From contig NZ_LELA01000114.1 in the NCBI RefSeq assembly GCF_001677955.1, positions 1-44,045 of the forward strand: 44,045 bases of DNA, written 5' to 3'. The position numbers and the translations under genes are program-made. The notes under the pieces were generated by a model. That model did not search any database. It was not told the origin of the DNA and was given only the letters and a program-made list of their open reading frames with translations. This document shows, in pieces, positions 7,188 through 16,293 of this stretch. The number at the start of each line of letters is the position of its first letter. The first letter of the stretch is position 1. The DNA is from Chryseobacterium sp. BGARF1 (GTDB lineage: Bacteria; Bacteroidota; Bacteroidia; Flavobacteriales; Weeksellaceae).

Positions 7188-9989
7188 TTATTTCACAGAA
7201 ATTTCATCCACAAAAATATAAGCATCACCACCTGCACCTTGATGCCATTCAGGAAGCTTGCCGAAGTGATACGCTTTTACTTTTACATATCTTGCTTCAG
7301 TTGGAAGAACCGTTGTTCTGAAATCTTTTACCTGAACATTGGTATCTTTAGGGTCGATATTATTTTCTAAAGTCTTCAGAAGAATGAATGTTTTTCCGTC
7401 CATTGAAGCGTAATATTCTACTTTTTTAGGCATTAAAATCCATGCTCTGCTGTCTTGTAAATACGTTGAAGAGATTTCATTGATCTGCTGTGGAGATTTA
7501 AAATCAATAATTGCTTCCACAGTTTGCCCTTGGTAACCTTGCCATTCACCTTTTCTCCAGTTGACATCTCCGTTGATTCCGTCAATAATTGCCAATTTTC
7601 CACCGGCTGTATATTGTGGATTTACGGTTGCATTAATCGCTACATCCCAATGATTAGGTCTTCTGTTGAAGTTGGCTGTGGTAATTCCGCTTTTCTCACC
7701 ATTTCTTTCAGCATACGTGGAAACCTGTGTTGTTTTGTTGATGGTGAACGGTTCTTTATACACTTTAAAAGTTTTTCTTACATTTTTATCATCATCATCC
7801 AAAGTTATGTAATACACTTTATCTTTCTCATTCAACGGAGTGATTTTTACCTGAGTGGTAAACTCAAAAAGACGGTCTGCACTGATAACAGGCGAAGCAG
7901 TCTGCTCTGCATATTTTAGGTCTTTAATAGGCTTTACGTTTTCAAAACCTAGTTTTTTAAGCTCACTTTTCGGAGTGTTTTTAGTGATAATTCTTGTCGT
8001 TCCGTCTTCTAAATGTAATTTTACCTCATCAAAATAAGGCGTTACCGTTTCCCATTCAGCTTTCCCTGGAGTTACTGAATAAATTCCCATTGAGCTTAAA
8101 ATAAACCATGCGCTCATTTGTCCGCAATCTTCATTTCCAATCAATCCATCTGGAGTATTTTTGTAGAAATTATCAAGAATAAATTTGATTTTTTCTTCTG
8201 TTTTCTGAGGCTTATCAACGAAATTATAAAGATAAGCGATGTGATGACTCGGCTCGTTTCCTTGTGCATACTGCCCAATCAATCCGGTAATATCTACCTG
8301 TTCTCTACCTGTTGTTTTATCGGAAGCTGAGAAAATAGCGTCGATAAACTGTTCAAATTTTTCTTTTCCGCCATGAGCCTGAATCAATCCCGGAATATCC
8401 TGCGGAACGAAGTAGGAATAATGCCAAGAATTTCCTTCCGTGTAATTATTGTTGACTTCACTTGGGTCAAAAGGCTCATACCAGTTCCCGTTTTTTCTTG
8501 CCTGCATAAAACCGTTCTTTGGATTATAAAGATTTTTCCAGTTCTGAGAACGTTTCATGAAGTATTCGTAATCTTCTTTTTTGTTTAAAATTTTCGCCAT
8601 TTGAGCGATACACCAATCGTCATAAGCATATTCCAAAGTTTTAGAAACACTTTCATGCTCATCATCAATGCTGATGTAATTTTTCTGTTTGTAAGCATTC
8701 AAGCCAAAAATATCCTGCATCGCCGAATTTTTTGAAGCCTCAAAAGCTTTTTCATAATCAAAACCAGTGATTCCTTTTGCCATTGCATCAGCAATTACAG
8801 AAACTCCGTGATATCCAATCATACATTCTGTTTCGTTGGAAGCCAGTTCCCAAACCGGAATTCTTCCTCCCTGTTCACGCTGTTTGATGAAAGTATTCAC
8901 AAAATCTGCGGTTCTTTTTCTGTCGATCAAGGTCATCAAAGGATGCGCTCCTCTGAAAGTATCCCAAAGTGAGAAAACAGAATAATATCCGAAATCATTT
9001 GCTGTGTAAAACTTGTTATCTCTTCCACGGTATTTTCCGTCAACATCCATATTGATATTCGGTTGCGTGAAAACGTGATACATTGCAGTGTAGAAAATTG
9101 CGAGTTTGTTTTTATCGCTAGATTTAACTTCAATTTTAGAGAGTTCTTTATTCCAGTCTGCAACTGCCTGGTTTTGAATTTCACTAAAATCATTAGACTT
9201 ACCTTCAGCTAACATGTTTTTTCCAGCACCTTCATAACCAGTTGGAGAAATCGCCACTTTGATACTAATTTTCTCCCCTTTTTTTACTGCTGAGGTAAAT
9301 GCTAAAGCTAATTTAGTTCCCGAAAAAGTATTGTTTTCGTTTTTACCGTTAAAGCTTTTGCTTGAAACTTTCATCGGTTTTGAAAACTCAATTCTCGCAT
9401 AAATATATTGATTGGTTGCCCAAGCTTCACTTCTTCTGAAAACCTCAATCGTTTTGCTGTCGATAATTCTTACTTCACCTTCCAGCAGTTTATCTCTGTG
9501 GTTTAAGTCTAAAATAATATTGGCGTTTCCTGCTTTATTGAATTTATATTCGTGATAACCGACTCTTGCGGTAGTAGTCAAACGAACATCGATGTTATTT
9601 TTATCTAATTTAACAGAATAAAATCCAGCTGTTGCTTTTTCGTTTTTATGAGAGAATTTTGAGGAATATTCTTTTGGAGTTAAACCCGGTTTTCCCATTG
9701 TTGGCATCAACATAATGTCTCCGTAATCTGAAACTCCGGTTCCGTTCAAATGGGTATGAGAAAATCCGTAGATGACAGAATCTGAATAATGATAACCGCT
9801 GCAGCCATCCCAACTTCCGTCAATTCTTGTGTCCGGAGAAAGTTGTACCATTCCAAAAGGCACAATTGCACCGGGAAAAGTATGTCCGTGACCGCCCGTT
9901 CCAATAAAAGGATTTACATATTGCGAATAATTTTGTGAAAACGAATTATGAGCAATTAATCCTAAAAGAACGAATAATATTTTTTTCAT
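7188..9989 (-). CDS. Secreted GH92 family alpha-mannosidase
   Basis: The product has 933 residues. A signal peptide (MKKILFVLLGLIAHNSFSQ) precedes the GH92 module, about residues 20-690. GH92 enzymes are calcium-dependent exo-alpha-mannosidases that act on N-glycans or fungal mannan. Signatures include YVNPFIGTGGHGHTFPGA, YGFSHTHLNGTG, YTEGNSWHYSYF (E518 is the expected catalytic acid), GNEPSHHIAYLYNF and GNEDCGQMSAWF, whose acidic pair is the likely base site. A small beta-sandwich (about 700-770) and an F5/8 type C (discoidin-like) carbohydrate-binding domain (about 795-933) follow. There is no T9SS tail or lipobox, so it is probably periplasmic. It stands alone and is not in a PUL with SusC/SusD, which is less common for this family in Bacteroidota. 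Confidence 0.92.
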   Translation of the reverse strand: MKKILFVLLGLIAHNSFSQNYSQYVNPFIGTGGHGHTFPGAIVPFGMVQLSPDTRIDGSWDGCSGYHYSDSVIYGFSHTHLNGTGVSDYGDIMLMPTMGKPGLTPKEYSSKFSHKNEKATAGFYSVKLDKNNIDVRLTTTARVGYHEYKFNKAGNANIILDLNHRDKLLEGEVRIIDSKTIEVFRRSEAWATNQYIYARIEFSKPMKVSSKSFNGKNENNTFSGTKLALAFTSAVKKGEKISIKVAISPTGYEGAGKNMLAEGKSNDFSEIQNQAVADWNKELSKIEVKSSDKNKLAIFYTAMYHVFTQPNINMDVDGKYRGRDNKFYTANDFGYYSVFSLWDTFRGAHPLMTLIDRKRTADFVNTFIKQREQGGRIPVWELASNETECMIGYHGVSVIADAMAKGITGFDYEKAFEASKNSAMQDIFGLNAYKQKNYISIDDEHESVSKTLEYAYDDWCIAQMAKILNKKEDYEYFMKRSQNWKNLYNPKNGFMQARKNGNWYEPFDPSEVNNNYTEGNSWHYSYFVPQDIPGLIQAHGGKEKFEQFIDAIFSASDKTTGREQVDITGLIGQYAQGNEPSHHIAYLYNFVDKPQKTEEKIKFILDNFYKNTPDGLIGNEDCGQMSAWFILSSMGIYSVTPGKAEWETVTPYFDEVKLHLEDGTTRIITKNTPKSELKKLGFENVKPIKDLKYAEQTASPVISADRLFEFTTQVKITPLNEKDKVYYITLDDDDKNVRKTFKVYKEPFTINKTTQVSTYAERNGEKSGITTANFNRRPNHWDVAINATVNPQYTAGGKLAIIDGINGDVNWRKGEWQGYQGQTVEAIIDFKSPQQINEISSTYLQDSRAWILMPKKVEYYASMDGKTFILLKTLENNIDPKDTNVQVKDFRTTVLPTEARYVKVKAYHFGKLPEWHQGAGGDAYIFVDEISVK

Positions 9990-10089
9990 GGTTTAAAATT
10001 AAAATCGCCCCTAAAATACATAAAAATTAGGTTTGCAAAAGAATTTATCTATCATACTCTTTGTTGATTCTAAATAGCTAAAATTTCCG

Positions 10090-10097
10090 TAAATTTG
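10090..10097 (+). promoter_or_regulatory. Minus-7 promoter element TAAATTTG
   Basis: TAAATTTG matches TAnnTTTG, 18 bases before the ATG at 10116. TTG triplets at 10061-10066 are possible -33 elements, though 23 bases away. It overlaps the TTG that would extend the frame to 10095, so the ATG is preferred. Confidence 0.6.
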
Positions 10098-10115
10098 TGC
10101 TCAATTTATATTTTT

Positions 10116-11219
10116 ATGTTGACTAAAGAAAAGATTCAGGATTTCCTTAAAGAAATTGAAGTTGATGACTTGGTGTCTAATTTTCAAGTAATGGGGAATG
10201 ACGTTTATATAGATATGACAGCGCATTCGCCGGCAATGCACGAAAAGAAAAAGCTTGAGGCAGCAATGAAACAGGCGTTTGCAAGTGAATTTGGTGAAGA
10301 AATTAATTTAAAACTTAAAATAGTTTCTCCTGAACCAAGTGAGGTTCAGCTAAGCCAGATCAAAGGAAAACAAATTCCTGGAATTCAAAATATTATTGCC
10401 ATCGCATCTGGAAAAGGAGGTGTTGGTAAGTCTACCGTTGCTGCAAATGTTGCGGTAACGTTAGCAAAAATGGGCTTTAAAGTAGGTTTATTAGATGCCG
10501 ATATTTACGGACCATCTGTTCCTACCATGTTTGATACAGAAGGTCAAAAACCAGTTTCTGTAGACGTAAATGGGAAAAGTTTAATGAAACCGATTGAAAA
10601 TTACGGTGTGAAAATGCTTTCCATCGGATATTTTTCAGGAGCAAATCAGGCGGTAGTTTGGAGAGGTCCAATGGCTTCAAAAGCTTTGAACCAAATGATC
10701 AGAGATGCAGCTTGGGGAGAATTAGATTTCTTATTAATCGACCTTCCTCCAGGGACGGGTGATATTCACTTGTCGATTATTCAGGAAGTTCCGGTAACAG
10801 GAGCGGTAATTGTAAGTACACCTCAACATGTTGCTTTAGCGGATGTTAGAAAAGGAATTGCGATGTTTAATATGGAAAGTATTAACATTCCTGTTCTTGG
10901 GTTAATAGAAAATATGGCCTATTTTACTCCGGAAGAGTTACCTGACAATAAATATTATATCTTTGGAAACCAAGGAGCACAATATTTAGCGGAAGATTTA
11001 AATATTCCTGTTTTAGGAGAAATTCCTTTAATTCAGAGCATCAGAGAAGCAGGTGATGTAGGAAGACCGGCTGCTTTGCAGGAAGGTTCTAAAATTGCTG
11101 AAATTTATACTGAGACTGCCAAAAAAATGGTAGAAAGTTTATTAGAAAGAAACAAGTTTCTTCCTCCGACTGAAGCAGTGAAAATTTCTACAATGGCAGG
11201 TTGCTCACCCAAAAAATAA
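10116..11219 (+). CDS. mrp: Mrp/Nbp35-family Fe-S carrier ATPase
   Basis: The product has 367 residues. The N-terminal MIP18/DUF59-like domain (about 1-85) is followed by a ParA/MinD-like ATPase with the deviant Walker A motif GKGGVGKST (99-107), LDADIYGPSVPTMF and LLIDLPPGTGD. The family (Mrp, ApbC, Nbp35) binds Fe-S clusters as a dimer and passes them to apo-proteins. In the place where most members carry the bridging CxxC, after ENMAYF, this protein reads TPEELPDNKYYIFG without cysteine. The only obvious C-terminal cysteine is in MAGCSPKK. I recall related Bacteroidota proteins with the same variant. A NifU-domain gene with CxxC follows 41 bases downstream in the same orientation. The start is the ATG at 10116. 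Confidence 0.92.
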   Translation: MLTKEKIQDFLKEIEVDDLVSNFQVMGNDVYIDMTAHSPAMHEKKKLEAAMKQAFASEFGEEINLKLKIVSPEPSEVQLSQIKGKQIPGIQNIIAIASGKGGVGKSTVAANVAVTLAKMGFKVGLLDADIYGPSVPTMFDTEGQKPVSVDVNGKSLMKPIENYGVKMLSIGYFSGANQAVVWRGPMASKALNQMIRDAAWGELDFLLIDLPPGTGDIHLSIIQEVPVTGAVIVSTPQHVALADVRKGIAMFNMESINIPVLGLIENMAYFTPEELPDNKYYIFGNQGAQYLAEDLNIPVLGEIPLIQSIREAGDVGRPAALQEGSKIAEIYTETAKKMVESLLERNKFLPPTEAVKISTMAGCSPKK

Positions 11220-11260
11220 TTAAAATAATTTCAAATACATTTTTGAAACCAAACCCGAAT

Positions 11261-11509
11261 ATGGAGATAAATACAACACACGAAGACACTGTAACCCGAG
11301 TAATGGAAGCTCTGGAAAGCATTCGTCCGTTTTTGAATAAAGACGGCGGTGATATTGAGCTTTTGGACGTAAAAGACAATACTGTTTTTGTAAAGCTTTT
11401 AGGAAACTGTTCATCTTGCTCTCTTAATTTCTCAACATTGAAATTAGGCGTAGAAAACAGCATCAAACAACATGCTCCTGAAATTGAAAAGGTAGTAAAT
11501 GTAGAGTAA
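11261..11509 (+). CDS. NifU C-terminal domain (Nfu-like) Fe-S protein
   Basis: The product has 82 residues from the ATG at 11261; the frame is open back to 11201, but that extension overlaps the end of the Mrp gene. It is a single NifU C-terminal domain: RPFLNKDGGDIELL is followed by GNCSSCSLNFSTLKLGVE, with the cluster-binding cysteines C50 and C53. Such proteins hold a [4Fe-4S] cluster between two monomers and deliver it to targets. It is co-directional with the Mrp gene, 41 bases away, and the hairpin at 11534 closes both, so they are likely one operon. The pairing suggests the cysteines absent from Mrp are supplied by this partner (inference). Confidence 0.92.
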   Translation: MEINTTHEDTVTRVMEALESIRPFLNKDGGDIELLDVKDNTVFVKLLGNCSSCSLNFSTLKLGVENSIKQHAPEIEKVVNVE

Positions 11510-11533
11510 AAAATACGACAATATATTTTTTGA

Positions 11534-11562
11534 AGGCAGATCTTGAAGGTCTGCCTTTTTTT
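11534..11562 (+). terminator. Intrinsic terminator of Mrp-NifU operon
   Basis: AGGCAGA pairs with TCTGCCT, extended inward by a wobble pair and one GC pair, and is followed by seven T. It begins about 25 bases after the NifU-domain stop. Confidence 0.85.
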
Positions 11563-11635
11563 GTGGGTTTTTTCTTTGTGTTAAACGAAAATTGATTTAA
11601 TATTAGAGAATTATTATTCAAATCTTAAAAAATAA

Positions 11636-12922
11636 ATGGAAATTCCCGATAAACCATCAAACAATATTATTGATCTCATTGAGATGTCATACAACAATGA
11701 TTTTGGAATAGATTTAAAGAAAATTCATCGTTCGAAGAAACCTCAATATGCGAACGAAAAAAGACTTCTTAAGGAGATAAATGAAAATAATAGAATTATA
11801 TTCCAAGATGGAATTAGTAAAGAATTTAAATTAATAAATTATAATGGGTTAAATTATTTAGTCGGCGATAAAACAGCGTATCCTTGTTCAGATATTATCA
11901 GAATTGGGAATGGAATGAATTGGGTTATTTGTTTTGCATTACCAAATAAGCAAAAGATTTATGGAGAAACAGATATAAGAAAATCAGGAATTATTCTTCA
12001 TTACTTTTCCGAAATTATCACAAAATTTAAAACTGAGGAAGAATTTAAAAAATTTATGCAGGCAGTTGAATTTTCATTTTCAGAAAATGAATGGTTTAAT
12101 AAAAATAACTTCATTTTAAATCATTATCGTAATGTGAAATTTTGGAGTAAAAAAGAAAAGATAGATAATATTTTAGCTGAAGGTCTTGTTTCACCAAGAA
12201 AATATTTGACATATGTTCTTTTTAAAAAAGAGAATTTAAAAACCGAAAAGATTATTCACTCACTTTTACGAAGCTTGTCATTTGGTACGAAAGCAGTGAT
12301 TAGTAATGACGAATTTCTAACATTTTTGAATCAACTAAACTTAGACGAAATTGAAGAGTTTTTTTGTTTAGATTATTTGCGTAGTCATGCAAGAGTTGAT
12401 AAAATCTCTTACACTTTGTTAGGCGATATGTTAGTCATTAATTCCGGTTTTACTAGACAATATATAGATTGGGACAAGAAAATATATAGTTCTGATGAGG
12501 TTAAAAAGATTTTTTATTCTCGACTGAAGAATAATTATAGGAGTTTAGAAAATCATATTCGGCAAGAAAAAGGATTTAAAGAAGTTGGGAGTTATGTTAT
12601 GGAAAAACATTTGCTTCAACTAGTCAGGAAAGAGTTTCCAAATTATACCATCATTAATCAATATTCTCCTAAATGGCTGGAAGGACAAAGGTTTGATATT
12701 TTTATTAAAGAATTAAATGTAGCAATTGAATATAATGGTATTCAACATTTTAAGTCAATAGATTTTTTTGGTGGGGATGAAGGTTTGGCTAAAACACAAT
12801 TTTTGGATAATCACAAGCGAGAAAAATCATTAAAAAATGGAGTGAAAATATTTAATATCGATTACAATCAAGATTTTAATGATAGTTTTTCAAAATTAAT
12901 TAATTTACTTAAAGGATTTTAA
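11636..12922 (+). CDS. Orphan protein with C-terminal PD-(D/E)XK-like nuclease domain
   Basis: The product has 428 residues. I do not recognise residues 1-310, which are soluble, Lys/Asn/Phe-rich and predicted mixed alpha/beta. Residues about 318-428 resemble small restriction-type nucleases (DUF559/Vsr-like PD-(D/E)XK). E323 lies in VMEKHLLQL, then QYSPKWLEGQRFDIFI places D354 on a strand, and VAIEYNGIQHF gives E365-x-N367 with Q369 and H371. FFGGDEGLAKTQ and basic residues K394/R395 follow. The usual lysine of ExK is replaced by Asn, as in some divergent families. It stands alone between an Fe-S operon and a REP-like repeat, without a methyltransferase or helicase partner. A defence or mobile-element role is possible but unproven. 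Confidence 0.75.
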   Translation: MEIPDKPSNNIIDLIEMSYNNDFGIDLKKIHRSKKPQYANEKRLLKEINENNRIIFQDGISKEFKLINYNGLNYLVGDKTAYPCSDIIRIGNGMNWVICFALPNKQKIYGETDIRKSGIILHYFSEIITKFKTEEEFKKFMQAVEFSFSENEWFNKNNFILNHYRNVKFWSKKEKIDNILAEGLVSPRKYLTYVLFKKENLKTEKIIHSLLRSLSFGTKAVISNDEFLTFLNQLNLDEIEEFFCLDYLRSHARVDKISYTLLGDMLVINSGFTRQYIDWDKKIYSSDEVKKIFYSRLKNNYRSLENHIRQEKGFKEVGSYVMEKHLLQLVRKEFPNYTIINQYSPKWLEGQRFDIFIKELNVAIEYNGIQHFKSIDFFGGDEGLAKTQFLDNHKREKSLKNGVKIFNIDYNQDFNDSFSKLINLLKGF

Positions 12923-12927
12923 AATAA

Positions 12928-12975
12928 AACCTTGTCAAGGTTAATCAGTAGGCGGATGATAACCTTGACAAGGTT
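12928..12975. repeat. Compound palindromic repeat
   Basis: AACCTTGTCAAGGTTA (12928-12943) pairs with TAACCTTGACAAGGTT (12960-12975). Each arm is itself a near palindrome (AACCTTG/CAAGGTT), so cruciform and hairpin forms compete. It begins five bases after the nuclease-like gene and lacks a T-run, which suggests a REP-like dispersed element rather than a plain terminator. Confidence 0.65.
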
Positions 12976-13001
12976 GGTTTAAGTCAAAGATTTTTTCCAA
13001 C

Positions 13002-13030
13002 AAAAAGCCCCGGAAAAAATCCGGAGCTTC
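13002..13030 (-). terminator. Intrinsic terminator of T9SS gene
   Basis: Read on the minus strand, GAAGCTCCGG pairs with CCGGGGCTTT across a short T-rich loop, with one mismatch, and is followed by T5. It lies 28 bases past the stop of the 1018-residue protein. Confidence 0.75.
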
Positions 13031-13057
13031 AAAAGTAAATTATTAAGTAAAAAAAAA

Positions 13058-16000
13058 TTATTTCACGATGAATCTCTTCACTTCACCTTCTGAAGTTTTA
13101 ATTAAATAAACTCCGGTGTTTAGGTTTGAAGTGTCGATGGTAAGTGCAGATTTTTCTTTTCCAAGAAGTTTTCCGCTCATATCGTACAGCTCATAACCTT
13201 GAGCTCTGTTGAAATACAATGTATTTCCTTTGTTCACAGGATTCGGGAAGATGTTGAAACTTGCTTTTTCAGTTTTCACTTCACCAGTAGCTAACGTTGC
13301 AGATGGTGTCACTTCATACATTGATAAAGTGCCGCTGATTTCGTTGGCAACGATAACATAACCTTTTCCGTTATTCATATTTGCGGGTGGAATGTAGGTA
13401 ATTCCTTCAGGGCCGTTGTCTCCGCCAAATGCAGAGGTTGATCTCGAATGTTTGTAATCTACAAATGTTACGTTATTCGGATCTGTCACGTTGTAGACCA
13501 TTACACCTCCTGTTCTTTCTAGAGTGATGAATGCAAAAGTTTGAGTTCCTATAGTTCCTAAAGTTACCCCTTCAGGCTCAGGACCTTTTGCTCGGCTTCG
13601 GGTTTTTGCTCCGTTGGCTTCGTTATCAGCATTGAAGATCAAAGGGTGATTGGCTGCAATAAATCTTTCAAACTGATCTCCACTGTCGTAAACAATTTGT
13701 TTGGTATCTGCATTGAAAATAGAGAATGATCTCGCTCCCAAAGCATGAATTTCTTCAAAATCTGCGTCTCCGTCTGTATTTCCGTTTACATTCGTCACTC
13801 TGAATCTTCCTAAATTATGTGAAGCTTTTAAAACAGAAGCATTCGGGAAAATGGTTGGGTCTAAACTATAACCGTTGGCTCCAACGGTTGTTCTCTCACT
13901 GAATCCACCCAAATCTTTTTCGTCACCTTCGTTGGCTGTTACTAAATAATTGGTGTTTCCAACTTTGAAAGATGCCATAGCATCAGGATTGTAATACGTT
14001 TTTACAGGCCAGTTGGCAATAAGAATTTCGCCGTTGTTGTCTGAAGCATCAAAACCATTTCCAGGAAGGCTCATGTCTTTTTTACCTAATCCCCAAATAT
14101 TTCCTAACGTATTGTTGCTGAGATTAACTTCGATAATTCCGTTGTTTTCCTGACAAGAAACCCATGCTTTCTGGCTATCTGGACTGATGGCTATGTATTC
14201 AGGTTCAAGATCCTGCGCCAAAGTGCTTGTCGATTTTACTTTTCTTCCACCTGAACTGATAAATGCAGCTTCCTGGCTGTTGTAACCTGTTAAACTAAGT
14301 GTGGTAACATTCGATTGAGTTAAATTATTAATTCCACCTGAAATATCAATAATACTGATTGAACCTTCAGGATCTACCGTATAAGCATCGTTTGGCTCAC
14401 CTTCATTTGCGGTCATTACTTTTGTTCCGTCTGGAGTAAATGTGATCATATCCGGTAAAACTCCTACGGTAACTTGTTTTAAGAAATTTCCATTGATGTC
14501 GAAGAAAACTACCGATCCGTTTTGTTGTGCGTTTGTTCCGTTTGGAGAAGCTACAGCAACAAGTCCGTTTTTTACGGCGATGCTTGTAATTCCGCCATAA
14601 GGAGCCATATTTACAGTATTAATTACTGACGGAGCTAATGGATTAGCGAAATTAATAATATCAAAAACATCCGTTAAAGAACTGATGGTAAATAATTTCT
14701 GAGTTGCAGGATCATGAACTACAATTTCTGTTGAACTGTTATTGTTTCCTGAAGGATCAAAACTTCCTATATAATTTAATGAAATTTGGTTAGTAGGAAC
14801 GGGAGCCGCCTTATCATTATCGATAATATAAACGGTAGAAGTAGTGTCTCCGGTAATTGTTGTTCCTACAGGATTTTCTAAACCTAAAACAAAATATTCT
14901 GCCTGTTGCTCTGCTAAAGTATCATCGATGATTGGGATATTTACCGTAACACTTGTTGTAGATGGTGTGATGTTGATGGTCTGGCTGGTAAAAGTAAAAT
15001 CACTGCTGTTTGCGGTATTGAAAGAAGCCGGCTTTGCAGCCAAATTTACGGTTGCATTGGAAGGATTGGTGACATTTATTTTAAATGCTAAAGTTCCAGC
15101 ATTTTCGTTGATCTTAATTAAAGTTTTATCTAAAGAAATGCTTGTTCCTGCCGTTGTGAAAATACTTGATGTTGCCATTGTCACCGCATTATCACTTGTA
15201 TCTTCTACCATATTTGGTTTTAAAGCTAAATAATAAGCCTGATTCGGAACTAAACCTCCTGTAGGAATTACAGTAATTACATTATTGGCGAAAGTTGTTG
15301 TAAACGGAACAACATTTCCTGTCGCATTTCCTAAACGTAATTCAACTAAATTTTGTGCATTGGCAGCAGTAATTGTAGAATTATCGATTAATCTTACGTT
15401 TTCATTAAATGTAATCGTAGGATTTACTGTTGTAGAAGCATTATTGACATTGTTTGCAGGTAAATAAGCAACCGTTGGTGGAGTAGTATCTGTTCCGCCA
15501 ACTGATATAGCATCAACAGTGAAATTATCAAACCTGTTGTTTCCAACTGCGCCTCCTGTTCCCTGAGTAAATACAACTTTAAGTTTAAAATTTGGGTTGT
15601 TTGAAACTCCTGTCACATTCGAAAAATCAAAAGTAATCAACTGCGGGTTTGCATCTTGCGGAGACACAGTTTGATATGTTGTATAAGTGGTGCCGTCTAA
15701 AGAATAAGACCAAGTCTGAGTTCCTGCTCCGGAACCCGATCTTCTTGTTGTGAACTTTACAATAACATTATTATATCCTGTAGTAGGCAAATTGAATTGC
15801 ACATTTCCGTTGATAGGATAATTGTATCTCAAATGCGTTCCGGAAGCATCTCCATTTCGTGCATTAAAATTATCAATATTGAAGTTTTGTGATGTTCCAC
15901 CAGCAAAATCAATGAACGTATCATTGCTTCCGGTTCCTGTAGAAGTTGCGGTAATCGAACCGTTCAGGAGTGTAGAAGTTGGGGTGGTAATGGCGGCAAC

Positions 16001-16114
16001 AGATGCGTTGTTATTAAAGTTCCAGTAGTGGATCAATGTGCTTTGTCCGGAAACTGCACCATGAAATAAAGCGGCAATAGGAAGTAAGCCTCTCAAAAGG
16101 TATTTGTTTTTCAT
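13058..16114 (-). CDS. Multi-domain T9SS type A secreted protein with choice-of-anchor I domain
   Basis: The product has 1018 residues. A signal peptide (about 1-24) is followed by a jelly-roll-like region (26-205) and a bacterial Ig-like domain starting at TTPPTVAYLPANN (about 210-322). A Calx-beta-like domain (325-435, ending STVYIIDNDK) comes next, then a large beta-propeller-like 'choice-of-anchor I' module (about 445-930). That module contains TPDGTKVMTANEGEPNDAY, AISPDSQKAWVSCQENN and PEPEGVTLGTIG. The last 75 residues are a T9SS type A sorting domain (FNIFPNPVNKGNTLYF to EVKRFIVK). The choice-of-anchor I module is related to phytase/alkaline-phosphatase-like propellers, but no activity can be assigned. 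Expected location: outer surface or medium. It is monocistronic with its own terminator. Confidence 0.9.
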   Translation of the reverse strand: MKNKYLLRGLLPIAALFHGAVSGQSTLIHYWNFNNNASVAAITTPTSTLLNGSITATSTGTGSNDTFIDFAGGTSQNFNIDNFNARNGDASGTHLRYNYPINGNVQFNLPTTGYNNVIVKFTTRRSGSGAGTQTWSYSLDGTTYTTYQTVSPQDANPQLITFDFSNVTGVSNNPNFKLKVVFTQGTGGAVGNNRFDNFTVDAISVGGTDTTPPTVAYLPANNVNNASTTVNPTITFNENVRLIDNSTITAANAQNLVELRLGNATGNVVPFTTTFANNVITVIPTGGLVPNQAYYLALKPNMVEDTSDNAVTMATSSIFTTAGTSISLDKTLIKINENAGTLAFKINVTNPSNATVNLAAKPASFNTANSSDFTFTSQTINITPSTTSVTVNIPIIDDTLAEQQAEYFVLGLENPVGTTITGDTTSTVYIIDNDKAAPVPTNQISLNYIGSFDPSGNNNSSTEIVVHDPATQKLFTISSLTDVFDIINFANPLAPSVINTVNMAPYGGITSIAVKNGLVAVASPNGTNAQQNGSVVFFDINGNFLKQVTVGVLPDMITFTPDGTKVMTANEGEPNDAYTVDPEGSISIIDISGGINNLTQSNVTTLSLTGYNSQEAAFISSGGRKVKSTSTLAQDLEPEYIAISPDSQKAWVSCQENNGIIEVNLSNNTLGNIWGLGKKDMSLPGNGFDASDNNGEILIANWPVKTYYNPDAMASFKVGNTNYLVTANEGDEKDLGGFSERTTVGANGYSLDPTIFPNASVLKASHNLGRFRVTNVNGNTDGDADFEEIHALGARSFSIFNADTKQIVYDSGDQFERFIAANHPLIFNADNEANGAKTRSRAKGPEPEGVTLGTIGTQTFAFITLERTGGVMVYNVTDPNNVTFVDYKHSRSTSAFGGDNGPEGITYIPPANMNNGKGYVIVANEISGTLSMYEVTPSATLATGEVKTEKASFNIFPNPVNKGNTLYFNRAQGYELYDMSGKLLGKEKSALTIDTSNLNTGVYLIKTSEGEVKRFIVK

Positions 16115-16293
16115 TTTTACTAATTTTAGATTATTGCAAAAATGAAGATTGTACGTTGTGAGGGTTTTAAGCGAATTTTAAGATTTGATTAATAATTTGT
16201 TATTATTGCGGGTGTTCTTTAATAAATTGTTAATTATTTATGTTTGATTAAAATAAGTAATATGATTTTATTTTGGGATTTTTTTTTGCGTAA

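Noticed and set aside
14844..15233. 129-codon frame antisense to the 1018-residue T9SS gene
   Set aside because: The minus-strand protein has clear Calx-beta and Ig-like domains here, so the plus frame is a shadow.
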